Of a DNA stretch of 64,000 bases, positions 39,513 through 53,156 are shown piece by piece (within the stretch, counting starts at the first letter, position 1; every line of letters starts with the position of its first letter). The DNA is from Syngnathus acus (Eukaryota > Chordata > Actinopteri > Syngnathiformes > Syngnathidae). A model generated the notes under the pieces. That model was not told the DNA's origin, did no database searches, and saw only the letters and a program-made list of their open reading frames with translations. The stretch spans positions 7,568,501 through 7,632,500 of the forward strand of contig NC_051104.1 in assembly GCF_901709675.1 (NCBI RefSeq). Reading direction: 5' to 3'. Made by a program: the position numbers and the translations under genes.

Positions 39513-40040
39513 GAGGCATCCACGGGTGATCAACATTGAGCCAAGTGTTCTTTTTCCAACGATCGGCCAGCCTCACATGCGGCGACATGACTCAACTATG
39601 ATACCCAATGGAATTTTGGGCTTCTCTTCACCATAAGACAACTGGTACAGACTGAAACTACCCCAAAGTGAAGAAATGAGTGGCCGTTTTTGAATGCACA
39701 CCAACAGCGATCCAATGTGAACAACACTGAGAAGGGAATCAAGAGACCAAATCACACACTTTGCACTGGAAAACATTTGTGGAAATGAATTGCTATCAAT
39801 TGACAGGTTTCTTCCCATGTAACAAATCAACATTGTAAGAATGAATTTACTGCAATCGTAAAATAGCCGCGACATGTGCCACAAAGACTGGGCTTTTTTT
39901 TGTTGTTAAAAAAAAAAAAGAATTGTAATATAAACAGTCTGCTCTCTGAACAGTTGTATTTGGGTGTGTTGCTGCTAACCACGTGTGTTTGGGTGAAGGC
40001 ATCATGATCTTTTTACAATAAAACAAAATCAAAAGTTTGT
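39513..40040 (+). other. slc35b3: slc35b3 3' UTR
   Basis: The sequence from the TAA to just past the AATAAA at 40017 has no splice or coding signal and most simply forms a single 3' UTR of about 530 bases. It carries a short A run at about 39909-39919. The end is estimated from the poly(A) signal. Confidence 0.7.
40017..40022 (+). terminator. slc35b3: AATAAA polyadenylation signal of slc35b3
   Basis: A canonical AATAAA sits about 505 bases after the stop codon. T/G-rich sequence (gtttgtgttaatag) begins about 15 bases later, as expected for a downstream element. Cleavage is probably near 40035-40045. Confidence 0.75.
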
Positions 40041-40814
40041 GTTAATAGTCATATGTTTTAAGGGTCTATCAAATGAGGGTTTTTTTTTTTTTTTTTTAAA
40101 CATCTTGTGGTCGATTTTCATTTATCTACCAACTCCCGCTTGGCACTGCTTGACACAATCACCAAAAAGGGAAAGCCATGTTGACAGATGAACAGTGAAA
40201 GATTACATTAGAGGTCAAGGGTTCGTGTTCCCGTATTAAACATTTGTGCGGCAATAAACACACCCCTGCAGAGTACAGCTTCATCACTGTGCGAACGGCT
40301 ACTCTCCTCCCTGAAAGGTCATTATTGGATGGGGGAAAGCCCAGTTGACCCAAGGCAAAGCACATCATTTGTCTTTTAACACCAGGAGAACACACCTAGA
40401 CCAATGCAGGCTGACCCCTGCTTTCAACATGGAGAACTTTTCCATTTTTCAAGGCCACATAGAAATTGACTCTCCATTCATGTCCAAAATGTGCACGCAT
40501 GCACACACAATTCAATTCCTTCCAGAGTTAAATGTTGCATCGTTGTTGTCACACGCTTATCTTAAAACACAGTGTACAGCTGTTGATCTTACCTTGTTGG
40601 AGATGAAGGAAGCATGTCCAACATGGAGGCAAGCATGGCTGAGGTAGAGAGGCCATAGCAGGCAGGTAGGAAGGAGAGAGGGGTGCTGGCAGGTAGCACA
40701 CAGGTGTTTGCATCCAATCCAAATTGTAAGATCCAAGCGGTAAAAAAAGATATATCCCTCCAATCTTCTTGGCTGACTGAGGTTGCCTGCCATGTGGGAG
40801 CAGCCATCTTTACC

Positions 40815-40850
40815 TGATCAGGTGCCTAATCAGGTGGTTGAGCAGGTGAC
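40815..40850. repeat. Triple 12-bp tandem repeat with CAGGTG E-boxes
   Basis: TGATCAGGTGCC, TAATCAGGTGGT and TGAGCAGGTGAC follow one another without gap. Each carries CAGGTG, a bHLH/ZEB/SNAI-type E-box. The first unit lies inside the perfect palindrome ACCTGATCAGGT (40812-40823). Confidence 0.75.
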
Positions 40851-40873
40851 CAGAGGCTGTTTCAAAATAAATG

Positions 40874-40945
40874 TCCATGGCCCAAGGCCAGCAAATTTGA
40901 ACTAGAGTTCAAAAAATGAAGGTCAATGGCCCAAGGCCAGCCAAT
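40874..40945. repeat. Direct repeat with 49-bp period
   Basis: ATGGCCCAAGGCCAGC occurs at 40877-40892 and again at 40926-40941, with similar flanks (gtcc/gtca before, aaat/caat after). This suggests one duplicated 49-bp unit. Confidence 0.75.
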
Positions 40946-43819
40946 CCTAACCAAAATTAAAGTTTAAGCAAAGGAAACCAAATTGGCTCCAACATGAACA
41001 GTTTCATATGATTTCTGGAGGTCAAGGAAGACAGCCCCTCCCCTTCTGGTCCAAGGAAGACTTTCTTTTTTTTTTTTTTTCCAACACAGTAGCATGTTGC
41101 AGTTACTCATCAATGATTGCATTGGGTGAAGTGTAAAAGGGCTAGTTCATTTTTGCAAATTGGAATTTGGAATACCAATCATGTGATAGCAAATACATAT
41201 CAAAAATATGAATTTGGTAAGGCCAACAAAATGAAGAACCATTGCTTCTACATACATGGTTGGCAAATAATGGAAACCAATGAGCCATGTTTTAGCTTGT
41301 ACAAACATTCATTATGTTGGAAGTAATAAATGTTAAAGCAGAGTCATAGTAGCCCAGCCACTGTTTGAAACTTTTCCCTGTGTCATATGATGGCCATCTG
41401 CTCGGCTGAGCCACGCTTACCCAAAAGCCCCTGGGCTAGATGTTTCTCTGCCCAACGCCAAATCTCTCTTAAAACTGCGTTAAGGATGCGATGGTGGACC
41501 GCTACAATTAGCGCAGGTGCCAAGCTGTAGGACAAATGGGAGGAAACGGAATTGAAGCAGATTACAGTCTGGGTGGGAGGGAGGGAGGATGGTTCGTGGA
41601 GGGAAGGGCAACTCTGGTGCTTGGAGATGATAAATGAAATGAAAATTGTACAGGCTTGGACAGCGGCCCTTACTGCTGTTTGAAATTCACTGCGCTGTGA
41701 TTAAAATTGGAACAGAACGGTGGTTAGAAGTCCTGGCAAGTTCTCTTCCTTTATTAGCAGCTGTTTAGCTGTTGTTGAGAATGCTGCGCTCCTATCAACT
41801 TGACAAATGGACTCGATCGACTGTGTGATGCTGCGCCATATGACCAAGAGCGCCATGTATTTTTCACTCACACCCGGAGCATTGTACTTGGGAGTCCAAC
41901 AAACACACGTGTGGAATGTTCACACGCCCGCCCAACTTGGATGTCCTATATAGCTGGAGCAGGGGGTAAAATATTCCACTGCAGTCATTCATGAAGAGAA
42001 ATTCTTAATAATAAATATCCCACCAATAATGAATGTGCTGCTGGCTGCAGTTGTCTTGGGGGCATAATATCTAATTTCCTCCCAATGTTTCATATCTCTT
42101 CTCCGGTGTGTCGACACAGTCCATCACTGCACTCCAGTGTAGGTTCCTATCGCTTGTTATTTTTCAAATCAATCTATTAATCAAAAGCATGGACAGATGA
42201 GCTCCAATAAATTACAGATTGCTGGACAAATGGCCAATGTTAACCGCGTGGCAGAAGAAGCGACTCCCGTGGGTGCTTCTAGGTGGCCACCGTGTGAGGG
42301 AGATCTGCCAAAATGTCATTTGAAATGACACTGGATATTACCAAACCATTTTTTTAATACGAGTGGAGACACCGAAGCCATTGCTCTTTTTAATGAAATT
42401 CCCCGCACCTGCATGAGCGTTACCATCGGTTGGTTCGAGATCATACATCTTTCTTGACACCCAACCTCTGCATGTCTCTTTTTTAGATTCATTATATAAT
42501 GTCAGTTAAATAAACATCAATAAATAACTTACTGAGATCAAATGGAGCATGGTTGGACTTGACCAAGCCAGATTTTGTGAGTCAACCCTCCCCTATAACA
42601 AGTCCAGCCACATGGAAAAAGACAGTTAGTTTAGGGAATCAGGCCAAGCTACAGGGGCAAAAAGGTGTAGAGCCAGATGAAACAGAGCAGACAAAACACC
42701 CTCATAAATCTCTAACTGCCATGTTGAATCCTTACCACAGACCAGCTTAGGTGCAAGGGGCCAAGCAGTCAGCTCGGGCACAGGCCGTAAAGTGAAGGGC
42801 GGGCTCGGAGGGCACGCACACGCACATGCACACACAGTTACAGTATATTGTACCTGAACATGGCAATAGTAGCTATCAGCAGGGAATATGCTACCATCAA
42901 GCCCAATAACATCAGCGGGCAGGAACCTTAGCCCTGACACCACATGACATGCATATGTGCAGAGGCAGCGTGAGGCGATGGCGTCCCAGGTAGCGGCAGG
43001 GCTTTGAAGGAGATGCCCACTGACAGTGGTCCAATGTGGGGGAGAAGAGACCTCCGCCAAACCTGCTTTGCAAAGAGAAAAAACAGGCCCTCTTGAAGAA
43101 ACACAAAGAACATAGAGGAGGGGGCGTGTGTCTTGAAACGGACAGCCAAAATGAAAGTACATTCAATGATTGATTTTTTTTCAATAAAAAACAATGACTT
43201 ACCAGAATTTTCTTTCATTGTATTTTGAACGGGTATATCCAATTTGCCGTATTTTTTTATTTTTAAAATGATTTATTTTATTTTTTTTTGTTATGTTTGC
43301 AGTGTGTACAGCTACCGATCGATGTACACAACTCTATAACCGTTCTGATGACTACGGAAATAAACATGCACACTTTGGTTCACAATATTGTCTACAAATG
43401 TCTGTTTTTTGCATAGGACCTCGAATATGCTCCAAACATTAACACGGCTGCTTTTTATGCTGCACTGGGAAACAACATGTCATTTCCAAACAATAGCATA
43501 ACAGAAGGCCGCCGCTGTAATATGGAGCATATAAAAGAATAAATAATCCGGATGTCTGCGGTGTCCAATGCAAAGTAATTTAACGCATCAATGCTGCCAC
43601 CTATTAATTTCTGGGAGGGAGAAGCGGAGCAGGGCAGAGCAGAGCAGATTGCACTGATTGGACAGACAACGCAGCTGCATCTTGTCTCACTTCCCCACCA
43701 AACACAAGGCATAAATAGAGCTCCAAATGTACGCACAGTCACATGGGAGAGAGTGACACTGTATTCCTAATGAATGAATGAATTACCCAAGTACGTACGT
43801 ATGTCTACAGATAGAGGGG

Positions 43820-43990
43820 CCCAGCCCATTTGGGGCTCTTGTCCTCAGGGCGCTGGCTGCATCACGCGGAGCCCTGCAGGCTTCAATGGAAATCCCAGGC
43901 TGCTTTAATTAGATCCACAGCTTCTGACCCCCGTCTTTTTCCCCAAATAGCTTTGGTGGGGGTACCGCTATCGCCACAAAAACAACACAT
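43820..43990. promoter_or_regulatory. Candidate conserved non-coding block downstream of slc35b3
   Basis: A GC-richer, non-repetitive stretch with a homeodomain-type TTTAATTAGAT (43903-43913) between AT-rich neighbours. It shows open frames, but none resembles a known protein. Assigned only on texture. Confidence 0.2.
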
Positions 43991-44937
43991 TGTGGAGGCC
44001 ACAAAGCCTAAATTCAAAGTAGTTGGACACAAATTTGGGGCTTGACTTCCTCTTTAAGTTACGATTGTAAGATCAGTATCTGCTTGACATGCTTGACCAT
44101 TCTTTTCCTAACACAGGTGGACGATTATACAGTACAACTTTTTTTTTTTTAATGGCCTTACTGTATTATACTCCACTACTCTGTTAGCAATTAATATGAG
44201 CTGAATGACAGTATTTTATCTGATGTATGTTTTGTCATTATCACTGTGGTCCATCATTACTTTCCTATTATTGTCTGGGGGGACATTTGAGAGCGTTCGG
44301 AAGAGCTGTGGATGAGGGACGAGAGACTTTTTTTTTCTTTTCGGAGGTTAATGTGGGGGAGGGGGATATTTGCCCCAAAGATATAATGTCCGTGTTTTCC
44401 TGCAATTAATTAATGGGTCCCCAGTTAGTTAGTAGAAGGCAGCTCTTGCTTCACCGTGGCGACTGCGAGAGGGCAAAAGAGGTCGGAGCCGAGCTCGCTC
44501 GCCTCTGTAGCTCCAGGCTCTTAGTTGTGAGCCGCTGGATTTGGACTATTTTTAACGAAATCCCTTTATGGATAGATAAATCTGATTTTATGCAAGAAGA
44601 GTCTCCTGGGTTTCAATTAACTGGGGATCACACTGCAGAGCAACGTATCACCAAACCAAAGAGGAAAGAATGCAGATAGAAAGGGAGAAGGAACCTTTAA
44701 TTAATGCCGTCTAATGAAACAAACGTGAAATGCATTATGGATTCTATTTTGGAGGCCGTAGGTGAGGGTCACTGTTTGCTTGGGCTTCCCTTCCCAGTGA
44801 TATTCATCTATCAAAGTTCATTTTGTGTTTATGTACGTATATTAACAGCGGATGGATGGTAAAAGGCTTGGGAAACCTGAGCTGGGTGGATGGAATTGAT
44901 CCAATAAAAAATAAAGTAGTCAAAGAGTCATGTCGAA

Positions 44938-44968
44938 TGGCTGCGACCAGTTCAGGGTATACCCCGTG
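44938..44968 (+). mobile_element. Short SINE body remnant
   Basis: The stretch gcgaccagttcagggtatac followed by cccg matches the 'gcaaccagttcagggtgtac-cccgc' core found in the body of many fish SINEs. Only about 30 bases are recognisable. Confidence 0.4.
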
Positions 44969-46345
44969 GCACCAAAGAGTGACTGATTCATGGCAAAGCA
45001 GTCATACCACCCAGAAGAAGCAGAGAAAAGGGTGAGAACGTCCATAAAGAGTGTTTGGTCAAAATGCACAGTCTGTCACCTTAGCACTCATTGTCTCACC
45101 GTGACGCGTCTCTTTTTGGGCCGTCAGCTCATTGTCTCTCGTTAAAGTACCCACGGGGGTGCTCCTTGGTGTGAAGTTGATCTCAGGTTATAGTCACTTA
45201 CTCGCCATGCCCCCATTACTGCCATGACATTCCTCTCTCCATTCGATTCCCAGCATGAGCGCCAATCGCAAAGTGTATTCCGCTTCTGTGCTGCGTGGTT
45301 GGTGGGGAATGATATGCTTCATCGGAGCGCGAAAATGTGCTCTGATACCTTTGGCTGAAATGCAAACGCAGGCTGGATGAGTACAGGTTTGTATACACAC
45401 ACACACACAAAATGTTGCTTAGGCGTGCAGCTGCTGAGCAATGAGCATGCAGACGTCATGTGGAGACAGTGAACATCACATGCTAATAAACATCCAAGCT
45501 GTCAATTGTGAAAAGAAAAAACATCGAGACATATTTCAAGCCCCAAATGTGACATGATCCATTTTACACATGTGAATAATAATACATTTCGCTACTATGT
45601 GGTTTCTTCAGTTTTCTGCTGTATTAATTTTTTCAATATTATCATTTGATTTATTTATTACGGTTTGATCATTATTTTTGATAACATTTCAAGTTTTTAT
45701 TCAACCCTAACAAATGGTTGTTTGATACGATATATTAACATACAAGAACAGCAGGAGGAGAGTACTCATCTGTGAGAAATGATTCCATTGAATTTCTCAT
45801 TTCAAATCCACCGCCTTTTATTCCAAAGAAACTTGGACAGAGAGGACCAAAAGTAAAAAGGACTTGAGTCCAATGTCGGTGTTATTTTGCCGAGACGGGT
45901 AATTGTAACTCCATGACAACGGAAAGGATAGAATTGAATATGGCCGGCTGACATTTAGTTGAATGCATCAAAGTCAAGTCGTCGTCTTTGCTCCAATTAG
46001 TCGTCGCACTCAGCCAGATTGGGAGGAGAAATCCATTGGCCGTAGGGATTGGTCAATCTTTGAGGGATTCTTTTCAAGATGTGCACGCACAATAGCCCGC
46101 AGGTACTCATGGGAAATGTAGGCCCTCAAAGCCTTTCTGGACAGTCCTGGAGGTGTCCTTTTGCTTCCAATGACCAATTAAACCATTTTATGTAGGTCAG
46201 ATATAATGTTGTCATTAGACAGCCTCTTCTCCTTATAATGAATGCCTATTATTGAGGATGAGCTTCAAAAAATGACTACAATTTATCCTTCAGATCACAT
46301 GGCATGGATTATATATAATGTGTTGATTTCAAGCTGCTGGCTATT

Positions 46346-46690
46346 GGCCACATTATTAGGAACACGGTAAATGATCTAATATACACTTCTTTGCAAACAT
46401 GGTGAATATGTGCATTGTCTTGACTTGGCTTATTTTTTCTCCTCTCCAACTCTTGCTGCCGTTGGCTTGAGGAAAGTCACACTGCTTAATTAAGGACAGA
46501 GAAGAGTATGGGCGGGCCCGTTCTATGCAGTGTCCTCATTAGTGGATTTTCCACCCGGAGGTGCTTTTGAGAAACACTATGTCTAATGAGGGACTAACAG
46601 TCACACAAGTAATAGCACGGCTTTCTCAAATTGGGCTTGAAGAAAACTTTGTTCATACTCACGGGCCACTTTTTAGGTACACCTCCACAA
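46346..46690. mobile_element. Two related transposon-end sequences in direct orientation
   Basis: GGCCACATTATTAGGAACAC at 46346-46365 and GGCCACTTTTTAGGTACAC at 46662-46680 are diverged copies of a 'ggccactttattaggtacac' type end common in fish repeats. They are 316 bases apart in the same orientation. This may be one element carrying direct end copies or two fragments. Confidence 0.4.
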
Positions 46691-47388
46691 TCACTAAACA
46701 GGGTACCAATTTAAGGTTTTTGATGTTCCGAGAGATTGTTAAGTCAAAATGCTTGTTTTTTTGAAGATGTATTTTGTCCTTGATTGCTCAGAGACGCCCA
46801 TAAATAATCGATAGTGATGATGATTAGTATGATAATGATGACAATGATAACGATGAGACGTTTTTTTTTAAACCTATGAAGTCCTGCAAAATGATATTCA
46901 ACATTACTTTCCATAAGCAGGCTGCGGAAGGGGTGAACCTGCCCTCTGGCTAACAATAACTGTCGCTTCTCGTACACACACAACACACACACACTCATCC
47001 AGCCAAACGCTCACAGCACGCCTCTGTACAGGTAATCTCACTTAATCATCTCAGAGGTCACAGCAAAGTGAGGTGGCTGATAATTGCTGTAGTGAGCAGC
47101 ACCAAGTGAAGGATTGCAGGAGAAGGAGTTAGTTGAACGCTGGGGGTTGGGGGCAATGACACAATGGAGATAAGTGTACCTTCCACTGGCTCGTTTATTG
47201 TATGAATCACATAAAATGGCATGTTCTAAAAACCATCAAAAACACTAATAAAAAGAGAGATAATCACAAATAGAGTGGAAATAAAATGAATGTCCTGCAC
47301 AATTCCTTACAATTGCTTTTATATAGCTGACAGTACAAACATTTTGTCTTTTGTGAAGGGGGGGTGAGGAACGTCACTTAAAATACTA

Positions 47389-47405
47389 CATATATATATA
47401 TATAT
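47389..47405. repeat. (AT)n microsatellite
   Basis: About eight AT units inside an AT-rich stretch. Confidence 0.85.
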
Positions 47406-50109
47406 TAATGTTAAACTAACATATATAGCTGGAATTGCATTAAATGTAACAATAGCATCAAATATACAACAAAGAGAAATAAAAGAAATAGGAAATAAAA
47501 ATTCACTTAACATTGATGGTTACCGTAATGTTCATAAAACCCAGTGTGGCTTCAAAGTCAAATTAAGTTCAGTGGGCAAAATGATGCCGGTCTCCGTGTA
47601 TCCATTTATATGACTCTTTTTATGGCTGAATCAAAGCTGCCTAGCTAATCAACGCTCTATTACAAAGCTTCTTCATGGCGCCACTTTGATTGGCTTCAAT
47701 TTACATAATGGTGGAACGCTGAGAAAGTCAGCTCTCAACTGCGTTCCATTTCTACCAGCAAACAGATTAGGTGGCTTTATGGATTTGCAACACGTGCAAA
47801 AGCATTTGTGCTTGGCTTTTTTTCTTCTTTTATTTCATTACTGGCCTTTTCCACCTGGACTAGGGAGGTGTTGACAATCCCCGGGGAGACATTTCGACTA
47901 TTCTGTGATTGTCTGTACATACAACATGAAGAGAATTATGGGCTTGACTTCCTCTTTAATGATAAATACAATGGTTTCCTTCCTCTCTGGTGTCTTTTTG
48001 GTTAGCAAGACCGTAAAAGCAAAACAGAGATGGCTGAACTTACTATTGTGCACATGCACAGTTGTGTCACTGCATATTTTTTTCCTCTGCTGAAACACAC
48101 CAGTTGCCCGTCGATATAACAGACCAACACCGATGAACCAATCACGGCAAAGAAATTAACAGAGCAGCAAAGCTTCAGGGCGTCAAGCTGCCCTTCTCAT
48201 GGGGCGCCGCATAAAGGCGAGCTCAGGTAGCTGCTACTTTTTAATGACGCCATTTGCCTAATGCCTTCTCCATCTTGTCAATCTATTATCCCTCATCTCT
48301 GCCTTGTGTGGCTGCATCACCCTCGCCCCTTGACTCCGACTCGCCAAAAGAGCCGAGCCTTGCGATATCGCTGCGGTGGCCCGTGAGGAGCCTCCTCCAG
48401 ACTAATTGGTGTGAGATGCTACATTAAAGACAATGACAACAACAAAAAGGGAAGAACAGGACAGTAATGGGCATGTTTTTTCTGCAGCTTTTCTTAGCAG
48501 CTATCATTGAACAGTCTAGCAATTAAAGTGACACTGATGGTAACCAAACAGCACTTTTGAACAAGGTGCTTTGAAATCCCCAGAAAAAAATATACATATA
48601 TAGTAATAAAGTCAACTTTACTTTGAGGATTTTACTTATTGCATTTTTTTTTTTTATTTAACCCCTACAATATTTGAGTGAAAACCGCATTTCAGCACTG
48701 CTGGGTGGACAGTTCCGACGTCCCAAATTGGTCAGTCTCCTTGTGGGTATGTTCTTTTTTCAATTGATTCACCACCGTTGTACTGTTAAAGGCACATTGG
48801 GTATTATTTACTAATGCCATGACCTAAATTCATATTGGAGCATGTACACAATTTGTGCCACCAAGAGAGAGAACACACGTCGCAAGCCTACCATAATGTC
48901 ATCAGCAGAGGTGCAACCAAAATGTCATCACAAATGACTTCTACGTAAATAAGACCTCCAGCACACACACACACACATACATGCACACGTGCACACACAC
49001 TTATCCCAATTCAGCCTTTTTATGAAAGGATTGAGTGACATGAAGTTCACTAGATGAATAGTTTGGTAGCCCTAGGCGGGTAAGGGGACGAATTGGCCGT
49101 AAATAGGATTGAAGTTGAAATGGAAAGAGCTGCTTCGCTGATTAGGGGGATGGGCAGAAAGGGTTGGGTAGTAGGGCTGGCCGAGGCCAGAGGTAATGTA
49201 GAGGTGAGTAGTTCACCTGCAGAGTAGACTTGTTCTTTCTGATGATTCCTAGAATATGAGCAACTGGCTGTTTAGTAGAAAGGTCCAAGCCGCAATCCGT
49301 TTCACATCCGAGGTGTTTGAATTCCAAAACATTTTTCTACTTAATATAAAGAATTCAATTGATCTGAGGGTTAGGTTGGGGTTCTTTAGTATGGAATGTA
49401 CCTTGGGGGATTGAAATGCACTCTTATTTCTGATCAAATAGAGAAAGAAGATTATAAAGTAATGATGTTTTGAAAGGAGGGAGGAAAGGTTGTCCTTTGG
49501 AACTGATGAGTGGACAACCTGGTGTGAAAGGATGCTTCCCAGTAGGCCGACATTAAGAAATGAACGGTGCCTTGGTTCCGAGTCATTAGACAGCCTTAAA
49601 GCTGATGACACGGGCGGAGAGAAGATTGATATCTTCTCAATTGGTATCCAACAGGAAGGCCGTTGACGCCACATGTGACCATCACCTATGAATTCATTGA
49701 GTCAAGTCATTTTTGGTGCAATGTTGTTTTTCCTTTGCGACTTCATAAAGTCATGGAATTATCACAGCAAGTGCTTGTGGCGGTAAGTGGAGGTAAGCCA
49801 ATTTAAGTCGAATAGCATTGAAGAAGCAGATGTCGACATTTGCATTGCAAGCTATCACACAAAGTAAGTTGTACATTATATATATATTTTTTTAAATGCA
49901 TTGCTCAAATGGCACTTCCACTGCAAACACCCAAGCGCTCACGCACACCCAGACATGCGGCGGCGACACACAGTCGACAGACAGCAGGGCCCCGTCTGGG
50001 ATCAGCAAAGAGCATGGATCTGCGGCGTGGTGAGAGCAAATGATTTGAGGCATATGTCAAGTCCTTGCCAATTCAAAACAAAGCACTGTCAAGAACACTC
50101 TGCCTTGGC

Positions 50110-50272
50110 CGGGCGGCCCGCTTCCTGCTCGGCTGCGCTCGGCACGCGCCGGGCAATTTTATCCTCCCAGTCCAAGACCCAGCCCGTCATCGTCCTTTCA
50201 CTTGCCCCCACAGACTGCCGCCGACTCGGCGCGTGCTGCTCCCATCCGAGCGGCCGCCACACATTTGCCTGC
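50110..50272. promoter_or_regulatory. Isolated CpG-rich patch
   Basis: About 20 CpG dinucleotides fall in 163 bases, far above the surrounding DNA. The patch contains CG-rich blocks (ggccgggcggcccgc, gcacgcgccggg, gccgccgactcggcgcg). No coding exon is recognised, although a pyrimidine tract with cacag ends at 50212. It could be an enhancer CpG patch, a non-coding RNA promoter or the first exon of a gene not otherwise visible. Confidence 0.35.
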
Positions 50273-51475
50273 GAGGCTTGAGAGGGGGGCCTCCACACCC
50301 GGGAGACTAAGTCCCTTCACATTACCCATTGTGGGAGAAGCACTGCCAGACATGGGAGAGAAAGGGAGAGAGAGAGGGGGGAAAAAGAAAAGAAAAAAAG
50401 CGTATTTGTGAAACAATAACAGAGGTAAGAAACTGAAGTGAAATTCAGAGATTTGTAAAGGTTGTACACCATGAAAGTTGCAAAGTAGAACGCAATCTGA
50501 TACCATAAGCTTGATTTTCCTCACTGCAAAATCAGATTTCGGAACTGGAGTAGCATGGTGCGTACATCTGTCTCCCAGTTGAAAGTTCCATTGTTTTCAT
50601 CTCATTTCAGGCCTTCCTGTTCAGAGTTTGCATCTTTTTCCCCATTTTTTTTTTTTTTAATTGTGGCCTTGCGACATGTTTTATGCTACTATGTCAAAAG
50701 TCTATTTTTATATCTATTGAATAGGAGAAGCTATTATGTATAATTATACTGGCATTGACCCTGACAAAGAATGGTAAAATGATATGACTTTTTTATCATA
50801 TTTATATAGTTTTCAAAGCTTATGATTTGGAAAGGAAATTAAATTATAGTATAATTAATGATCATGATGAGTCATCGGGTGGGCCAAATATTATAGGTTA
50901 AGAAATGCGGTCCACATTCCTTCTCATGGATCTTAATGGCAGCTGGCCCTTTGATGAAGGGAATGAAATCATGTCATTGCAGTGATATAAAAGTGGGATG
51001 TGTCTGATTTAATTATGAACAGATGTAGTGTGAAAAGTAGCATAGGGGGTGGGGCTTCCTACTGAACGTGCACTGCCATGTCAGATGAGTCTCCCCATTA
51101 CATGGAGCCACAAAGTATTTCCACTCTGCTCCAGTGAGAAGCCAAAATTGTTGACTTTCATCGTGTTTGCTTCCGGCCAAATGTTAGACCGCAGACTTGG
51201 TATGGATTGAGCTTGTTAACCTCCATCATCCTAAATCAAAATAACCAAATGTGTTGTTTTGCTCCCCCCCCACTTATGAAAACAAATCAAGTTTTGTGAA
51301 ATTGTTGATAACGCCGTCTGTCGTGCTCTAAATACATTTGGAGCATCAATGTTGCGTAATAGCTTACATTTCATTATTTTATGCCCCTAAATCCCATGGG
51401 CCAAATTATTGTTCGTTTATCCAGGATAAAAAAACAATTTAAACAATTTTAAAAGAACTCTATAAATCTATCAAT

Positions 51476-51558
51476 CAGACCTGGCTAAATTGCAGCCCAC
51501 CATTCCCAATGTTTGCCTGGCCATCGCAGTGAAGAAAAAATGGTTGGATGGATGTCAT
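51476..51558 (+). mobile_element. Possible SINE tail remnant
   Basis: The sequence ends agtgaagaaaaaatggttgg followed by two GATG units, like the usual tail of this SINE family (agcggttggatggatg). The part before it is too decayed to assign. Confidence 0.3.
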
Positions 51559-53156
51559 TTTTCATCTTTTTACACCACAAAAGATGATGGATGATTATCC
51601 ATGGCCTCCCTCTCTCCCCCTATAATGTTCACTGTTGATGTCTACTGAAAAGCTTGGAAAATGACTGTCATCACACTTCACAGCAGGCTGGATAGATCCA
51701 CTCAGTGTGGACTTTCTGAAGCAACATGACAAAGCCGGCTTTCTTTCTTTATGTAAACATCTCTGATAGGCATATACAAGTGTTTATCTGATTCCAATTG
51801 CCATGGAGTCACGTTATCACATGCACGCGCAAACTTATCCGCTTGTCCACGCAGAAGCCGAGCACAAACGTACTGGTTTTCTACCACGTAAAAGCCGTGT
51901 GATGGATAACGAATGCACAAAGTCTGTTTGGCAAGCAAGTCGACCAACAAGCAGAGGGGAGGTGGGGGCTTCTCCTAATGACTCTTTGCCAAATAAATGA
52001 TGACAAACTTGAGCTCTCTCTCTCTTTGCCACTGAGCATTACGTTCGCTATCTAATGACGTTGAATGGTGATGCGACAACAAATATATTATGCCAATGCA
52101 TCTTAAATGGCCATCCCTAAGGAAACGCATCTGAATTGTAAATTTATCTATCAAGATATCATTTTTTTTCCCCCAATTTCAAATAGCTGCATACCTAATG
52201 TGCATTTTTTTCTATGTACATTTTTATAACCACTTGTATGTGTGAAAGTAATGTGAAATTGTCAAGGAACGGACAACAACAACAACCTTGGATTTATGCA
52301 TTTGCATCAGGGGGTGGGAGGTAGAAAATATAAAAGTTGATTCCAAATGATGCTACTAAATTCTTTCCAGACAACACTTAATCCCTGGAATGCAATAAGA
52401 GTCGTTTATAAGTGTTTTCCATTAGCGTGCTTTATGTTATGGAAAAAAAAACTGATTTGACCTGATTTTAAGGTCAACCGCTATACTTCAACCGAACCGT
52501 GAAAATCCTCTTAAAAATCAGACCCATTTTGCTTGTCATTAGAACCAAATTTGAATGTCAGTTTTAATGACATGTGCTTACCTTGCGTACCACAGTTCAC
52601 TCTAACCAAGAGGTTTGCTTCGCTTTAGTGGGCATACCTGCACCTTAAATGAATAGTGTCTCAGCCATGGTGTTACCTAATCAGCACTGGTTTCCCATAT
52701 GGGGACCTGAGTTTTGCTTCGAAAATTGTAAAAGGTCCCCATGATGTGACTATGAAAACAGATCTATCTCCAAAAAAAAGCATGCACGCACACACACGCA
52801 GGCTAATGTTCAGGCTAATGTCCTTTCTGCTTTTATCTGGAGGCGATGTGACAGACAAAGGGCTCCAGACAGAGTGAAGAACAGTTTTAAATCTTTCTGT
52901 CATGGCCATCTTCCTATGGCTTGCAGGGATTCTGCTAAAGTAAGTCCACCACTTTGCAGCAATGTGACACATGTTGAAGTATAAATCCGGACTGAGACTT
53001 TCTTTTATGCACATAGACACAAACAGATAAGTCACCTTTATGAGGTGCAAAAAAAAAAAAACATTTCACCACTGGGGAAATACCTTGCCAGAACTTAACC
53101 TCTAAAACTCTTGTCGTGTGAAAAGTGCTCAATAAATAAACTTTAGATACAGTACA

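Larger units (their letters stand above)
40041..53156. other. Non-coding DNA downstream of slc35b3
   Basis: It starts with a T run (about 40080-40097) just past the poly(A) site, then small repeats at 40815-40945. The rest has transposon ends near 46350, the CpG patch at 50110 and scattered CA tracts (about 45399 and 48963). Open frames such as those at 42626-43162 are not protein-like. Confidence 0.55.

Noticed and set aside
42626-43162. 178-codon minus-strand frame, the longest in the window
   Set aside because: Composition is irregular, with Cys/Pro-rich parts from CA-rich DNA. No domain is recognised and overlapping frames are open as well.
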